A stretch of DNA of 64,000 nt from JBGPOS01 sp041488155. Its GTDB lineage: Bacteria; Chloroflexota; Dehalococcoidia; Tepidiformales; Tepidiformaceae. The DNA is taken from contig JBGPOS010000004.1 in assembly GCA_041488155.1 (NCBI GenBank), forward strand, positions 1 to 64,000, in the 5' to 3' direction. Both the position numbers and the translations under genes were made by a program. This document shows, one piece after another, positions 41,139 through 49,601 of the stretch. The number at the start of each line of letters is the position of its first letter. Position 1 is the stretch's first letter. The notes under the pieces are model-generated. The model did no database searches. It worked only from the letters and a program-made list of their open reading frames with translations, and had not been told where the DNA came from.

Positions 41139-42074
41139 TTGCCAGCATGGATTCCCGTCACCGTCCACGGCCTGCGGAAACAGTACGGCCACGTGGCGGC
41201 GTTGCGGGGCGTCGACCTGGACATCGACCACGGCGAAGTCTTCGCTCTCCTTGGGCCGAACGGCGCGGGAAAGACAACCTTCGTCGAAATCCTGGAAGGC
41301 TATCGGCGACGCTCCGGAGGCGACGCTCAGGTGCTGGGGGTCGACCCGGGCGACGGTGGTCGAGCCTGGAGAGCCCAGATCGGGATTGTGCTTCAGAGCA
41401 CCACCGTCTTCGACGAGTTGACGGTTGACGAGGTCGTGACGCACTTCGCCGGTTTCTACGGAGATCCACTGGATGTCGGCCGGGTAATCGGGCTCGTGGG
41501 GTTGGACGAAAAGCGCCACGTCCGCGGCGGGAAGCTGTCGGGTGGCCAGAAGCGTCGAGTCGACCTGGCCCTCGGCCTCATCGGCAACCCCAGCCTCATC
41601 TTCCTCGATGAACCAACGACGGGACTCGACCCCGAGGGCCGCCATCAGCTCTGGGACGTCATCCGGGAGTTCACTTCACTCGGCAAGACGGTGCTCCTCA
41701 CGACGCACTACCTGGACGAAGCGGAGGCCCTGGCCGATCGCGTGGGTGTGATCATCGACGGCCAGCTCGCGGCCCTTGGGACTCCGCTCGAATTGGGCGG
41801 GCGGGACCGGGCGCTGGCGAGCGTGCGCTTCGAACTCGATGGGCCGCTGCACGGCCACGCTCTGCCTGAGCTGCCTGGCAAGGTCGAGGAGCGAGAGGAG
41901 CTCGCAGTGGTCGAAACTGCGGCCCCGACGGAGACAATGCGCGTGCTGACGCACTGGGCGCGAACCCTCGGCGTCGATGAGCTCCCGGGGCTGACGATAT
42001 CGCGCCCGTCCCTGGAGGATGTCTATCTGTCGATGGTGCGCGCTGAAAACCACGCAGAACGGGATGGTGCGTAA
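41139..42074 (+). CDS. ABC-2 type exporter ATP-binding protein
   Basis: 311 aa from TTG at 41139, with GGGGAGG 8 bases before; the upstream extension in the same frame has no conserved content. Walker A LLGPNGAGKTTF, Q-loop IGIVLQSTTVFDELT, signature LSGGQKRRVDLALGL, Walker B LIFLDEPTTGLDP and the His switch TTHYLDEAEALADR are all present. The C-terminal extension is the DUF4162-like domain of NodI/DrrA-type subunits. It overlaps the permease gene. Confidence 0.92.
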   Translation: MPAWIPVTVHGLRKQYGHVAALRGVDLDIDHGEVFALLGPNGAGKTTFVEILEGYRRRSGGDAQVLGVDPGDGGRAWRAQIGIVLQSTTVFDELTVDEVVTHFAGFYGDPLDVGRVIGLVGLDEKRHVRGGKLSGGQKRRVDLALGLIGNPSLIFLDEPTTGLDPEGRHQLWDVIREFTSLGKTVLLTTHYLDEAEALADRVGVIIDGQLAALGTPLELGGRDRALASVRFELDGPLHGHALPELPGKVEEREELAVVETAAPTETMRVLTHWARTLGVDELPGLTISRPSLEDVYLSMVRAENHAERDGA

Positions 42075-42921
42075 CGTGGCGACGCCTGCAGCCCGGGCCA
42101 CCGGTACCCCGCGGCTTCCCTCGCTCGCGCAGCTCAGCTGGGCGCGGACCCGCATCGAGCTCAAACTGTTTTTTCGGAACACCGACCAGGTATTTTTCAC
42201 CTTCCTGCTGCCGGTGCTCTTCCTTGTCCTTTTCTCATCCGTCTTCAGCGGCAAGATAGACGCCGGCCCGGGCCGGACCATCGAGTTCCCGACGTACTTC
42301 CTGCCGGGCATCATCGCCTCCGGCGTAATGAGCACCACGTTCGCGAACCTCGCCATCTCGATCTCGATCGAACGAAATGAGGGCCTGCTCAAGCGGCTCG
42401 CCGGCACGCCGCTTCCTCGCGCAGCCTTTTTCACGGGTCGGCTGGCGATGGCTGTCGTGGTCACCGTGGTGCAGACCACGATCATGCTCGTCATCGGGAT
42501 CGCAGCCTACGGCGTCGACACGCCCCCGACTGCAGAGCGCTGGGGCGTATTCGTTGTAGTCCTAGTACTCGCGGCGGCCGTCGGTGCGGTCCTCGGCATC
42601 GCCTACACACGGCTCATCAGGAACGCCCGCTCGGCCGCGGCCGTCGTGCAGCCCCCCTTCCTGGTGCTTCAGTTCATCAGCGGCGTCTTCTTCCGCTACA
42701 GCGACGTCCCGGATTGGCTGCAGGCGGTGGCCGCGGTGTTTCCGCTGCGATGGATGGCCGAAGGGTTCCGCTACGCGTTCCTGCCCGACTGGTTCGGGCA
42801 GTTCGAATACGGCGATACCTGGGGTTGGAAGCTGCCGGTGTCGATCCTTTGCGGCTGGCTCGTCGCCGGGTTCGTGCTGGCCCTGCGCTTCTTCCGCTGG
42901 GATCGCCAGTCCGACCGTTAG
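42064..42921 (+). CDS. ABC-2 type exporter permease
   Basis: 285 aa from ATG at 42064, overlapping the ATPase by 11 bases; GTG at 42076 is possible. Six membrane segments follow the amphipathic helix WARTRIELKLFFRNTDQVFF. The motif FPTYFLPGIIASGVMST and the loop SIERNEGLLKRLAGTPLPR are typical of the ABC2_membrane/DrrB family, which moves drugs, lipids or polysaccharides. The substrate is unknown. Confidence 0.9.
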   Translation: MVRNVATPAARATGTPRLPSLAQLSWARTRIELKLFFRNTDQVFFTFLLPVLFLVLFSSVFSGKIDAGPGRTIEFPTYFLPGIIASGVMSTTFANLAISISIERNEGLLKRLAGTPLPRAAFFTGRLAMAVVVTVVQTTIMLVIGIAAYGVDTPPTAERWGVFVVVLVLAAAVGAVLGIAYTRLIRNARSAAAVVQPPFLVLQFISGVFFRYSDVPDWLQAVAAVFPLRWMAEGFRYAFLPDWFGQFEYGDTWGWKLPVSILCGWLVAGFVLALRFFRWDRQSDR

Positions 42922-42990
42922 CTCCGCCGCCTCTGCCGCTATGGCCGGTGGTAAGATCCGCCGGCGACATTCTCCCTGGGAGTTCCGCCA

Positions 42991-44559
42991 GTGCTCTTAC
43001 ACGACGTGCTCAGCCACGCGGTCAAGCTCTACGCCAACAAGATCGCCCTCGTCGATGGCGACAGCGAGTTCACCTACCGGCAGGCGAGCGAGCGAGTCCA
43101 CAGGCTCGCAGCCGGCCTTCTCTCCCTTGGTCTGAAGCCCGGCGACCACATCGCTATCCTCGCCAACAACTCCCACCGCTATTGGGAGACCTACTTCGTC
43201 GCAGACATCGCGGGGATGCCGCTCGCCCCGCTCAACATCCGCCTCGCCGCTCACGAACTCGAATTCATCCTCAACGACGGCGAGATCAAGGCCCTCCTCC
43301 TGGGCATGGAGTACCTCGACCTCTACAACCAGTTCAAGGAGAAGACCCCGGGTCTCGAACATGTCATCCTGCTCAACGCAGAGTCGACCGACGGATTCGT
43401 CGACTACGAGGCCCTCATCGCGAAGCACGAGCCTCTGAAGAAGTCCGCGCGCGAATGGCGCGAAGACGACATGCTCAACCTCTGTTACACGGGCGGCACG
43501 ACCGGGCTGCCCAAAGGCGTAATGCTGTCCCAGCGCAACGTTGTTTCGAACGCCCAGCACGCAATCGCCATCACCCGATTCCGCGAAAGCGACACCTGGC
43601 TCCACGTGGCGCCCATGTTCCATCTCGCCGACGCCTGGGCCTGCTATTCGGTCACCATGGCCGGGGGCACGCACGCCTTCACCCCAGGTTTCGCCCCCCA
43701 GTCAACGCTCGAAGCGATCGAAAAGCACCACGTCACCAAGACGATCCTGGTGCCCACGATGATCAACTTCCTTGTGAACTTCCCGGGCCTTACGAGCTAC
43801 GACACGAGCAGCCTCGACATGGTCCTCTACGGCGCCTCGCCGATGCCTATCGACCGGATCCAGGCCGCCGTACGCGCGCTTGGCCCCAAGTTCATGCAGG
43901 CCTACGGCATGACAGAGACTGCCCCACTGCTCACTTCGATGCAGTTGGAGTGGTCAACCTACGACGGCAGCGAAAAGGACACTCGCCGCCTGGGGAGCTG
44001 CGGCCGGGAGGTGCCCGGCGTCGAAGTCCGCGTCGTCGACCAGGAGACGGGAAAGGACGTCAAGCCAGGCCAGGTGGGAGAGATCATCGCCCGCGGCCCG
44101 AACATCATGCTCGGCTACTGGAAGCGCGAGAAGGAGACGGCCGAGGCCCTCCGCGATGGCTACATGCACACCAGCGACCTCGCCACCATCGACGAAGACA
44201 ACTTCATCTTCATCGTCGATCGCTCCAAAGACATGATCATCTCTGGCGGCGAGAACGTTTACTCCACGGAGGTCGAGAATGCGATCTACGAGCACCCCGC
44301 TGTGCTCGAAGCCGCCGTCATCGGCATCCCGGACCCGAACTGGGGCGAGGCTGTGCTGGCGATCGTCGTCCTCAAGGACGGCGCCACGGTCACCGAGAAA
44401 GAAATAATCGACCATTGCCACGCCCTCATCGCCGGCTACAAGTGCCCGAAACAGGTGGTGCTGCACTCCAGCCCGTTGCCCAAGAGCGGGCCGGGCAAGA
44501 TCCTGAAGACTGAGCTGCGCAAGCCCTACTGGGAGGGCCGCACCCGCCAGGTCAACTGA
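42991..44559 (+). CDS. AMP-forming long-chain acyl-CoA synthetase
   Basis: 522 aa from GTG at 42991. ANL-superfamily motifs: A3 CYTGGTTGLPKGVMLSQRN, A5 MQAYGMTETAPL, A7 YMHTSDLATIDEDN, A8 DRSKDMIISGGENVYSTEVE and A10 lysine in PKSGPGKILKTEL. It activates a fatty or aryl carboxylate through an adenylate to a CoA thioester. The head of the protein (HDVLSHAVKLYANKIALVDG) is standard. The neighbouring genes do not fix the substrate, but a medium/long-chain fatty acid is the default. Confidence 0.9.
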   Translation: MLLHDVLSHAVKLYANKIALVDGDSEFTYRQASERVHRLAAGLLSLGLKPGDHIAILANNSHRYWETYFVADIAGMPLAPLNIRLAAHELEFILNDGEIKALLLGMEYLDLYNQFKEKTPGLEHVILLNAESTDGFVDYEALIAKHEPLKKSAREWREDDMLNLCYTGGTTGLPKGVMLSQRNVVSNAQHAIAITRFRESDTWLHVAPMFHLADAWACYSVTMAGGTHAFTPGFAPQSTLEAIEKHHVTKTILVPTMINFLVNFPGLTSYDTSSLDMVLYGASPMPIDRIQAAVRALGPKFMQAYGMTETAPLLTSMQLEWSTYDGSEKDTRRLGSCGREVPGVEVRVVDQETGKDVKPGQVGEIIARGPNIMLGYWKREKETAEALRDGYMHTSDLATIDEDNFIFIVDRSKDMIISGGENVYSTEVENAIYEHPAVLEAAVIGIPDPNWGEAVLAIVVLKDGATVTEKEIIDHCHALIAGYKCPKQVVLHSSPLPKSGPGKILKTELRKPYWEGRTRQVN

Positions 44560-44607
44560 GCTCATTCACAGCACCGGCCGTCGCGAACGGCTGAGCGGAG
44601 GCCGTAC

Positions 44608-44773
44608 TTGGGCGACGACTACGAAGAGGCACCCCCTAACGCCCGGCCGGAGCCTGGCCCGTCGCCGGCGGAGGAAGAGGTCTGGCGTGAAATCGCAGCT
44701 GCACCGGCTGCGCCGGGGTAGCGTTGGCAGCAGCCGCGCTACTTTGCGCTCTGGTCTTCGCCGCATTGGGCTG
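44608..44773 (+). pseudogene. Small acidic membrane protein split by an apparent frameshift
   Basis: TTG at 44608, with GGAGG before it, opens a frame reading LGDDYEEAPPNARPEPGPSP then AEEEVWREI, ending at TAG near 44718. One base out of phase, the same stretch continues as AGVALAAAALLCALVFAALG and stops at 44771. Together they make a short acidic, Pro-rich head and one membrane helix. Length 166 bases is 3n+1, so a single-base indel or sequencing error would restore one gene of about 55 residues. The family is unknown. Confidence 0.4.
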
Positions 44774-44782
44774 AACGTTCGA

Positions 44783-46045
44783 CTAGACCGTGGCCGCTAC
44801 AGCGTCGGTGATCCCCGGCACGGGGAACGCCCGAGCAAACTCCGCGACCTCGCGCCGCACGCTCTCGCGGACGCCGTCACCATCAGGATCTTTGAGGACC
44901 CGCACAATCCAGGCAGCGACCGTCCGCATCTCGGCGGGACGCATCCCTCGCGAGGTCAACGCCGGCGTCCCGATCCGCAGGCCGCTCCCGATCATGGGTG
45001 ACCGCTGGTCGTAGGGGATAGTGTTCTTGTTGGTGATGATTCCCGACCCCTGGAGCGCGTTCTGGGCTTTAAGGCCACTGATCCCGGCCGAGTTGCAGTC
45101 GACGAGGATGAGGTGGTTGTCGGTCCCGCCGGACACGAGTCGCAGGCCACCGGAGATGAGGGCATCGGCGAGTGACGAAGCGTTCTCGACGATTCGGCGT
45201 GCGTAATCCCTGAATTCCGGGCGAAGCGCTTCGCCGAAGGCGACCGCCTTTCCGGCGATCGAATGCAGGTGTGGGCCGCCCTGCGTCCCGGGGAACACCG
45301 CTTTGTCGACTGCGTCTGCGTGCTCGATTTTGCAGAGCGTGAGCGCGCCGCGCGGCCCCCGCAGGGTCTTGTGAGTGGTGGTCGTGACGATGTCGGAGAG
45401 CGGCACCGGCGAAGCGTGCACGCCGCCCGCGACCAGCCCGGCGATATGCGACATGTCGACCATGAGTAGCGCCCCGCATTCCCGGGCGACATCAGCGAAG
45501 GCGACGAAATCGATCGCCCGCGGGTACGCCGTCGCCCCCGCGACGATGACCCGCGGCCGGCACTCGACCGCCAGCCGCCGCACCTCGGCCATGTCGATGA
45601 CCTCGGACTCGCGGTCCACCAGGTACGGCACAAAGTGGTAGAGCTGACCGCTGAAGTTGACGGGCGACCCGTGGGTGAGGTGCCCGCCCTGGCTCAGCTC
45701 CATCCCCATGATCGTGTCGCCTGGCCGGGCGAATGCGAGGTAGGCAGCCATGTTCGCTTCGGCCCCGCTCGTGGGCTGCACATTTGCGTGCTCCGCCGCG
45801 AAGAGTTGCCTCGCCCGTTCGATCGCGAGCAATTCCAGCCGGTCGCTGTGCTGGTTTCCAGCGTAGTAGCGCTTGCCGGGGTAACCCTCGGCGTACTTGT
45901 TCGTGAAGACGGATCCCGTGGCTTCGAGGACTGCGGCCGAGGCATAGTTTTCGCTCGCGATCATCTCGAGCGTCTCCACCTGGCGGATGCGTTCGTCGGC
46001 AATAATCCCGGCGACCTCAGGGTCGCTCTGCTGCAGGGCGCTCAT
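44783..46045 (-). CDS. glyA: Serine hydroxymethyltransferase
   Basis: 420 aa from ATG at 46045; the in-frame extension to 46150 reads into a tandem repeat and is not coding. Motifs: LEMIASENYAS, NKYAEGYPGKRYYAG, MELSQGGHLTHGS, VDMSHIAGLVAGGVH and the PLP lysine in TTTHKTLRGPRG. It converts serine and tetrahydrofolate to glycine and methylene-tetrahydrofolate, the main one-carbon entry. metF, folC, folP and folK lie 8-18 kb away on the same strand. Confidence 0.94.
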   Translation of the reverse strand: MSALQQSDPEVAGIIADERIRQVETLEMIASENYASAAVLEATGSVFTNKYAEGYPGKRYYAGNQHSDRLELLAIERARQLFAAEHANVQPTSGAEANMAAYLAFARPGDTIMGMELSQGGHLTHGSPVNFSGQLYHFVPYLVDRESEVIDMAEVRRLAVECRPRVIVAGATAYPRAIDFVAFADVARECGALLMVDMSHIAGLVAGGVHASPVPLSDIVTTTTHKTLRGPRGALTLCKIEHADAVDKAVFPGTQGGPHLHSIAGKAVAFGEALRPEFRDYARRIVENASSLADALISGGLRLVSGGTDNHLILVDCNSAGISGLKAQNALQGSGIITNKNTIPYDQRSPMIGSGLRIGTPALTSRGMRPAEMRTVAAWIVRVLKDPDGDGVRESVRREVAEFARAFPVPGITDAVAATV

Positions 46046-46110
46046 GACATGCTCCGTGGAGGGTGACGAGATAAGGGTACAGGTGGAGACTCCTAGCCGC
46101 CTCTCGAGCC

Positions 46111-46142
46111 GTATCGGAGTGTCGGAGTATCGGAGTGTCGGT
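46111..46142. repeat. Four tandem 8-mers upstream of glyA
   Basis: GTATCGGA-GTGTCGGA-GTATCGGA-GTGTCGGT, two 16-base units differing in the last base. It lies between the divergent glyA and XdhC-like genes. It could be a regulator-binding array or simple slippage. Confidence 0.7.
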
Positions 46143-46204
46143 GTCCCCACCCAGCACTCGGCGCTGGCTGTCCCCGGTGGCCTGTCACCTGTAACCTAGC
46201 CGCT

Positions 46205-47020
46205 ATGCTGGAACTGACACGACGCCTGCTGGCAGCGGCGCGGGGCGGCGACCCGGTCGTCTTGGCCTCGGTGCTCGAAGCGGGCCCGCGAGCGCTCACG
46301 CCCGGAAGCCGGCTGCTGGTCGAGCGTTCCGGCGACCGAATGGGCTCCCTCGGCGATGAGTCGCTCGATGGGCTGGTGGCGGAGTACGCGAGCCGCGCCT
46401 TCGAGCGCCACGCCACCGAGACGGTCTACCTCGGCGAATCGGGGCTCACCGCCCGTTCGATCGCCGGCGCGACGAGCGTCTACGTCGAGGTTGTCGAAGC
46501 AAAGCCCGTCTTCCTTGTCGTCGGAGCCGGGCACATCGGCCGTTCGCTCGTCAAGCTCGCCGACTTCCTCGACTTCTACGTCGCGGTTATCGATGACCGT
46601 GAAGACTTCGCCAACGAAGAGCGCCTTCCCGAAGCCGACGAGGTCATCTGCGACGACTACGAGGCCGCGCTCGATCGCTTCGCCATCAACTCTGGCACCG
46701 CGATCGTGATGGTCACCCGCGGCCACAAGCAGGACGAACTTGCCCTGCGCCGCTGCCTCGGCCGGGGAGCAGCGTACGTTGGCATGATCGGCTCCAAGCG
46801 GCGGACCGCGACCGTCCTCCAGCATCTCCGCGACGAGGGCTTCGACCCGGCTGAGCTGGCCAACGTCCGCACCCCGATCGGGCTCGATATCGGCGCCGAG
46901 ACCCCCGAGGAGATCGCCATCAGCATCATGGCCGAGGTCATCCTCCTCCGGCGCGGCGGCAAGGGTGGCCCGATGTACTATCGGCCCGGCTCGCTCCGCC
47001 GTCCGGCGAGCGCCGGTTGA
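46205..47020 (+). CDS. XdhC/CoxI family protein (molybdoenzyme maturation)
   Basis: 271 aa. The N-terminal XdhC_CoxI segment is followed by a Rossmann-like domain beginning KPVFLVVGAGHIGRSLVKLA (about 100-120) and the conserved block IVMVTRGHKQDELALRRCL, GAAYVGMIGSKRR and RTPIGLDIGAETPEEIAISI. Relatives insert or sulfurate the molybdenum cofactor of xanthine or CO dehydrogenases. No molybdoenzyme gene is adjacent. The ATG at 46205 is close to the tandem 8-mer repeat. Confidence 0.9.
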   Translation: MLELTRRLLAAARGGDPVVLASVLEAGPRALTPGSRLLVERSGDRMGSLGDESLDGLVAEYASRAFERHATETVYLGESGLTARSIAGATSVYVEVVEAKPVFLVVGAGHIGRSLVKLADFLDFYVAVIDDREDFANEERLPEADEVICDDYEAALDRFAINSGTAIVMVTRGHKQDELALRRCLGRGAAYVGMIGSKRRTATVLQHLRDEGFDPAELANVRTPIGLDIGAETPEEIAISIMAEVILLRRGGKGGPMYYRPGSLRRPASAG

Positions 47021-47067
47021 GAAACCCTGGTCGATCCGACTGATTGCTAAGCCGGGATGGCGGTAGA

Positions 47068-47958
47068 ATGAACCCTGTGGATGGATTCACCGTCACCGAC
47101 CAATCCGGGCTGCGGTCGCCCGTCGTGATCATGGCTTTCAGCGGCTGGAGCGACACCGGAACCGTGACCACCGACACCGCCCAACGTCTCGTCGAGGCCT
47201 ACTCCGCTGGACGCTTCCTTACGGTCGACCCGGAGGAGTATTACGTCTTCACCGACACGCGTCCGACCGTCCGCCTGGGCGCCGATGGCATCCGCGAATT
47301 GCGCTGGCCGTCGAACGAGGCCTTCGCCGCGCGCCTTAGCGACGCCGCGCACGACATCGTGATCGTCAGTGGCGTCGAACCCAATCTGCGCTGGAAGACG
47401 TTCGCCTCCCGCTTGAGCGAAGCGATCGCGGCGCTTTCTCCGTCGCTGGTCTGCACCCTCGTTGCGCGCCCTGCTGCCACGCCCCACACCCGCCCGATCC
47501 CCGTCACGGGCTCATCTGCAGACCCCGGACTGGCTGTGAAATTCGGCCTCGGCCGTTCGACGTACCAGGGCCCGACGGGTGTCCTTGGCGTGATCCACGA
47601 TGAACTGCGCGCACGCGGGGCACCCCTCATCAGCCTCGCGGCGGGCGTGCCCCACTACCTCAATGTCGAAGAAAACCCACCCGCAACCATGGCGCTGCTC
47701 AAGGCGCTCGGGCCGGTCCTCGGGCTGCCGCCACCGCTCGGCGACCTCGAAGACGAAGGTGTCCGCTTCGTGCAACGCGTCGAAGAAGCCTCGCGCGGAG
47801 ACGACCAGATCGGCGCTTACGTGCGCACGCTCGAAGAACACTACGGCGAGCCCGAGTCGGCGAATGAAGGCGAAGAAGGCGGGCCCTCGAGCTTGCCATC
47901 GACCGACGACATTCTGCGCGACGTGGAAGATCTGCTGCGGGGAAGCAACGACACCTGA
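47068..47958 (+). CDS. PAC2 family protein (proteasome assembly chaperone-like)
   Basis: 296 aa from ATG at 47068. It has the PAC2 core PVVIMAFSGWSDTGTVTTDTA, EYYVFTDTRPTVRL, LVARPAATPHTRPIPVTGSS and LISLAAGVPHYLNVEENP. In actinobacteria these proteins accompany proteasome genes; elsewhere their role is unknown. The acidic tail (ESANEGEEGG) is probably disordered. Next come an unknown gene and an eIF1-like gene on the same strand. Confidence 0.88.
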   Translation: MNPVDGFTVTDQSGLRSPVVIMAFSGWSDTGTVTTDTAQRLVEAYSAGRFLTVDPEEYYVFTDTRPTVRLGADGIRELRWPSNEAFAARLSDAAHDIVIVSGVEPNLRWKTFASRLSEAIAALSPSLVCTLVARPAATPHTRPIPVTGSSADPGLAVKFGLGRSTYQGPTGVLGVIHDELRARGAPLISLAAGVPHYLNVEENPPATMALLKALGPVLGLPPPLGDLEDEGVRFVQRVEEASRGDDQIGAYVRTLEEHYGEPESANEGEEGGPSSLPSTDDILRDVEDLLRGSNDT

Positions 47959-47975
47959 TCGCCGGGAGGCACGAC

Positions 47976-48497
47976 ATGGGCCTGAACTCGCTGGTCTGGA
48001 AGCTGGCGTCGCCGTACGACGCCTACGTCTCACATGTGGGGAAACTGCAGGGCGCGATAGAGCGCATTCGCTACTTTTCCGACGTGGCGCTGGGCTACGA
48101 AGCCGGCCTCCAAAGTTCCGTCCGGCTCGTACCCGGCGGTGGCGACCCGGCTGCCCGTGTGCAGCGCTTCCGCGAACAACTGAGCGCCGCCGCCGAAAAG
48201 ATGTCGGACGAAGAGTTCGAACAGTTCGTTGCCGACCTCGGCGGAGGAACTGTCGCAGAGGTCGAAGCCGACCGGGCAAAGGCAGTCTCGCGGCTTTCAC
48301 ACACCACCCGCGGCCTCGCGGAGTACTTCTCCATCGCAGGCCAGGAGCTCACGCTCCTCGAACGGCGCAGCTACAACCCGCACCGGCCCGATATCGCCCG
48401 GATGCTGCGCGAGAACGGCCTGCCCGGGACCGGGTTGGCGGAACTCCGGCACGCCCTGCACGAGCTCGGCGCCCGGGTCGGGAACAAGGCAGCCTGA
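47976..48497 (+). CDS. Helical hypothetical protein in the PAC2/eIF1 operon
   Basis: 173 aa, starting 17 bases after the PAC2 stop. It is soluble and mostly helical (VGKLQGAIERIRYFSDVAL, EQLSAAAEKMSDEEFEQFV, RLSHTTRGLAEYFSIAG). No motif I can name. The position between PAC2 and eIF1-like genes suggests a shared role but gives no function. Confidence 0.6.
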   Translation: MGLNSLVWKLASPYDAYVSHVGKLQGAIERIRYFSDVALGYEAGLQSSVRLVPGGGDPAARVQRFREQLSAAAEKMSDEEFEQFVADLGGGTVAEVEADRAKAVSRLSHTTRGLAEYFSIAGQELTLLERRSYNPHRPDIARMLRENGLPGTGLAELRHALHELGARVGNKAA

Positions 48498-48504
48498 GCA
48501 GGGC

Positions 48505-48846
48505 GTGAGTGGCGAACGCTCCCGGCTGGTCTACTCGACCGATGGCGGCCGCATCGCAAGCCCCCGTCGTCGACTTGCTCCTGATCCCGGTGGCGGTCCA
48601 CCAGGTGACGGCATCGTGCGCATCCAGCGCGACAGGCGTGGACGCAAAGGCAAGACCGCGACTGCGATCATCGGGCTGCCCGGGAGCGAAGAGCAACTCG
48701 ACGACCTGTTGAAAGAGCTGAAGCAGCACTGCGGCGCGGGCGGGACGCGAGTCGGCCGAGTTATCGAAGTCCAGGGCGACCACCGCGAGCGGTTGGAGGC
48801 GAAGCTGATTGCGATGGGGCATCGCGTCAAACTCGCCGGCGGTTAG
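48505..48846 (+). CDS. eIF1/SUI1-like translation factor (YciH family)
   Basis: 113 aa from GTG at 48505. It starts with the YSTDGGRI segment typical of YciH and ends in the SUI1 domain: VRIQRDRRGRKGKTATAIIG, LLKELKQHCGAGGTRVGRVI, then VQGDHRERLEAKLIAMGH. Such proteins resemble eIF1 and can discriminate initiation codons in the 30S complex. It is common in archaea and present in many bacteria. It shares the operon with PAC2. Confidence 0.9.
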   Translation: MSGERSRLVYSTDGGRIASPRRRLAPDPGGGPPGDGIVRIQRDRRGRKGKTATAIIGLPGSEEQLDDLLKELKQHCGAGGTRVGRVIEVQGDHRERLEAKLIAMGHRVKLAGG

Positions 48847-48863
48847 CGGCTCTCCGCTGTCCC

Positions 48864-49601
48864 CTAGCCTGACTCCCGCATCTCGAATCGCCGCAGGCGC
48901 TCCACGGCCAACACGAGTGCGGCGACGCTCACGACGGCCATCAAGATCAGCCCTTCCGTCCCGTCGAGCCTCGCCTGGAACGTTCGCTTGCTCGTATCGG
49001 CGATGAGGTCCGCCACTCCGAGCGTGTACTGGCGGATGCTGAACACCCGCGTCCCCGAAAAGATGCCGGTGACGATGCCCTCCCAAAAGAACACGTAGAT
49101 CAGCCCGGCGATCAGGGCCCGGCTCGTGAGCACGCTCAGGAGCAGGAACACGCAGGTGTAGGCGAACGAGCCGAGCACGATGGCGATAACGAATCCGGTC
49201 ACGATCCCCTGCTCGGGGCTGCCGTTGATGGCGACCAAACCCGACACCAGTGCGGAAAACGTCACGATCAGCGCGACGCAGAGCCACGCCGCCGCGAGCT
49301 TCGCCAGCATGATCTCGCGGCGCGGTATCGGCTTCGCCAGCAAGTAGACGGCCGTCCCGTCTTCGATCTCGCCGCCAAGCGCAGAAGTGCCAAACACGAG
49401 CGCGACGAGCGGGAGCAACGTCGTCACCACCAGTCCGTTGAGCAACACGATCGCCGTCCACCGCGGTGGATCGAGGCTTGAGCCGTTCGCCCGGTAGATG
49501 GCAGCTGCCAGGACGGGCAGAAGCGCGAACGCCACCATAAGCAGCGTCCGCCGGCGTCCGAGCAGCTGACGCAGGGTGAGCACGAAGACGTCGCGGTTCA
49601 T
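48864..49601 (-). CDS. ABC-2 type exporter permease (second unit)
   Basis: 245 aa with six membrane segments. The start LTLRQLLGRRRTLLMVAFAL is the amphipathic interface helix. The loop GEIEDGTAVYLLAKPIPRRE matches ABC2_membrane permeases of the NosY/BcrB type. It overlaps the ATPase stop by four bases. It is the last gene of a four-gene ATPase-permease-ATPase-permease operon on the minus strand. Confidence 0.85.
   Translation of the reverse strand: MNRDVFVLTLRQLLGRRRTLLMVAFALLPVLAAAIYRANGSSLDPPRWTAIVLLNGLVVTTLLPLVALVFGTSALGGEIEDGTAVYLLAKPIPRREIMLAKLAAAWLCVALIVTFSALVSGLVAINGSPEQGIVTGFVIAIVLGSFAYTCVFLLLSVLTSRALIAGLIYVFFWEGIVTGIFSGTRVFSIRQYTLGVADLIADTSKRTFQARLDGTEGLILMAVVSVAALVLAVERLRRFEMRESG

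Noticed and set aside
44783..46150. Longer GlyA start at 46150
   Set aside because: The extension translates the tandem 8-mer repeat and lacks similarity. The ATG at 46045 has GGAG at the right place.
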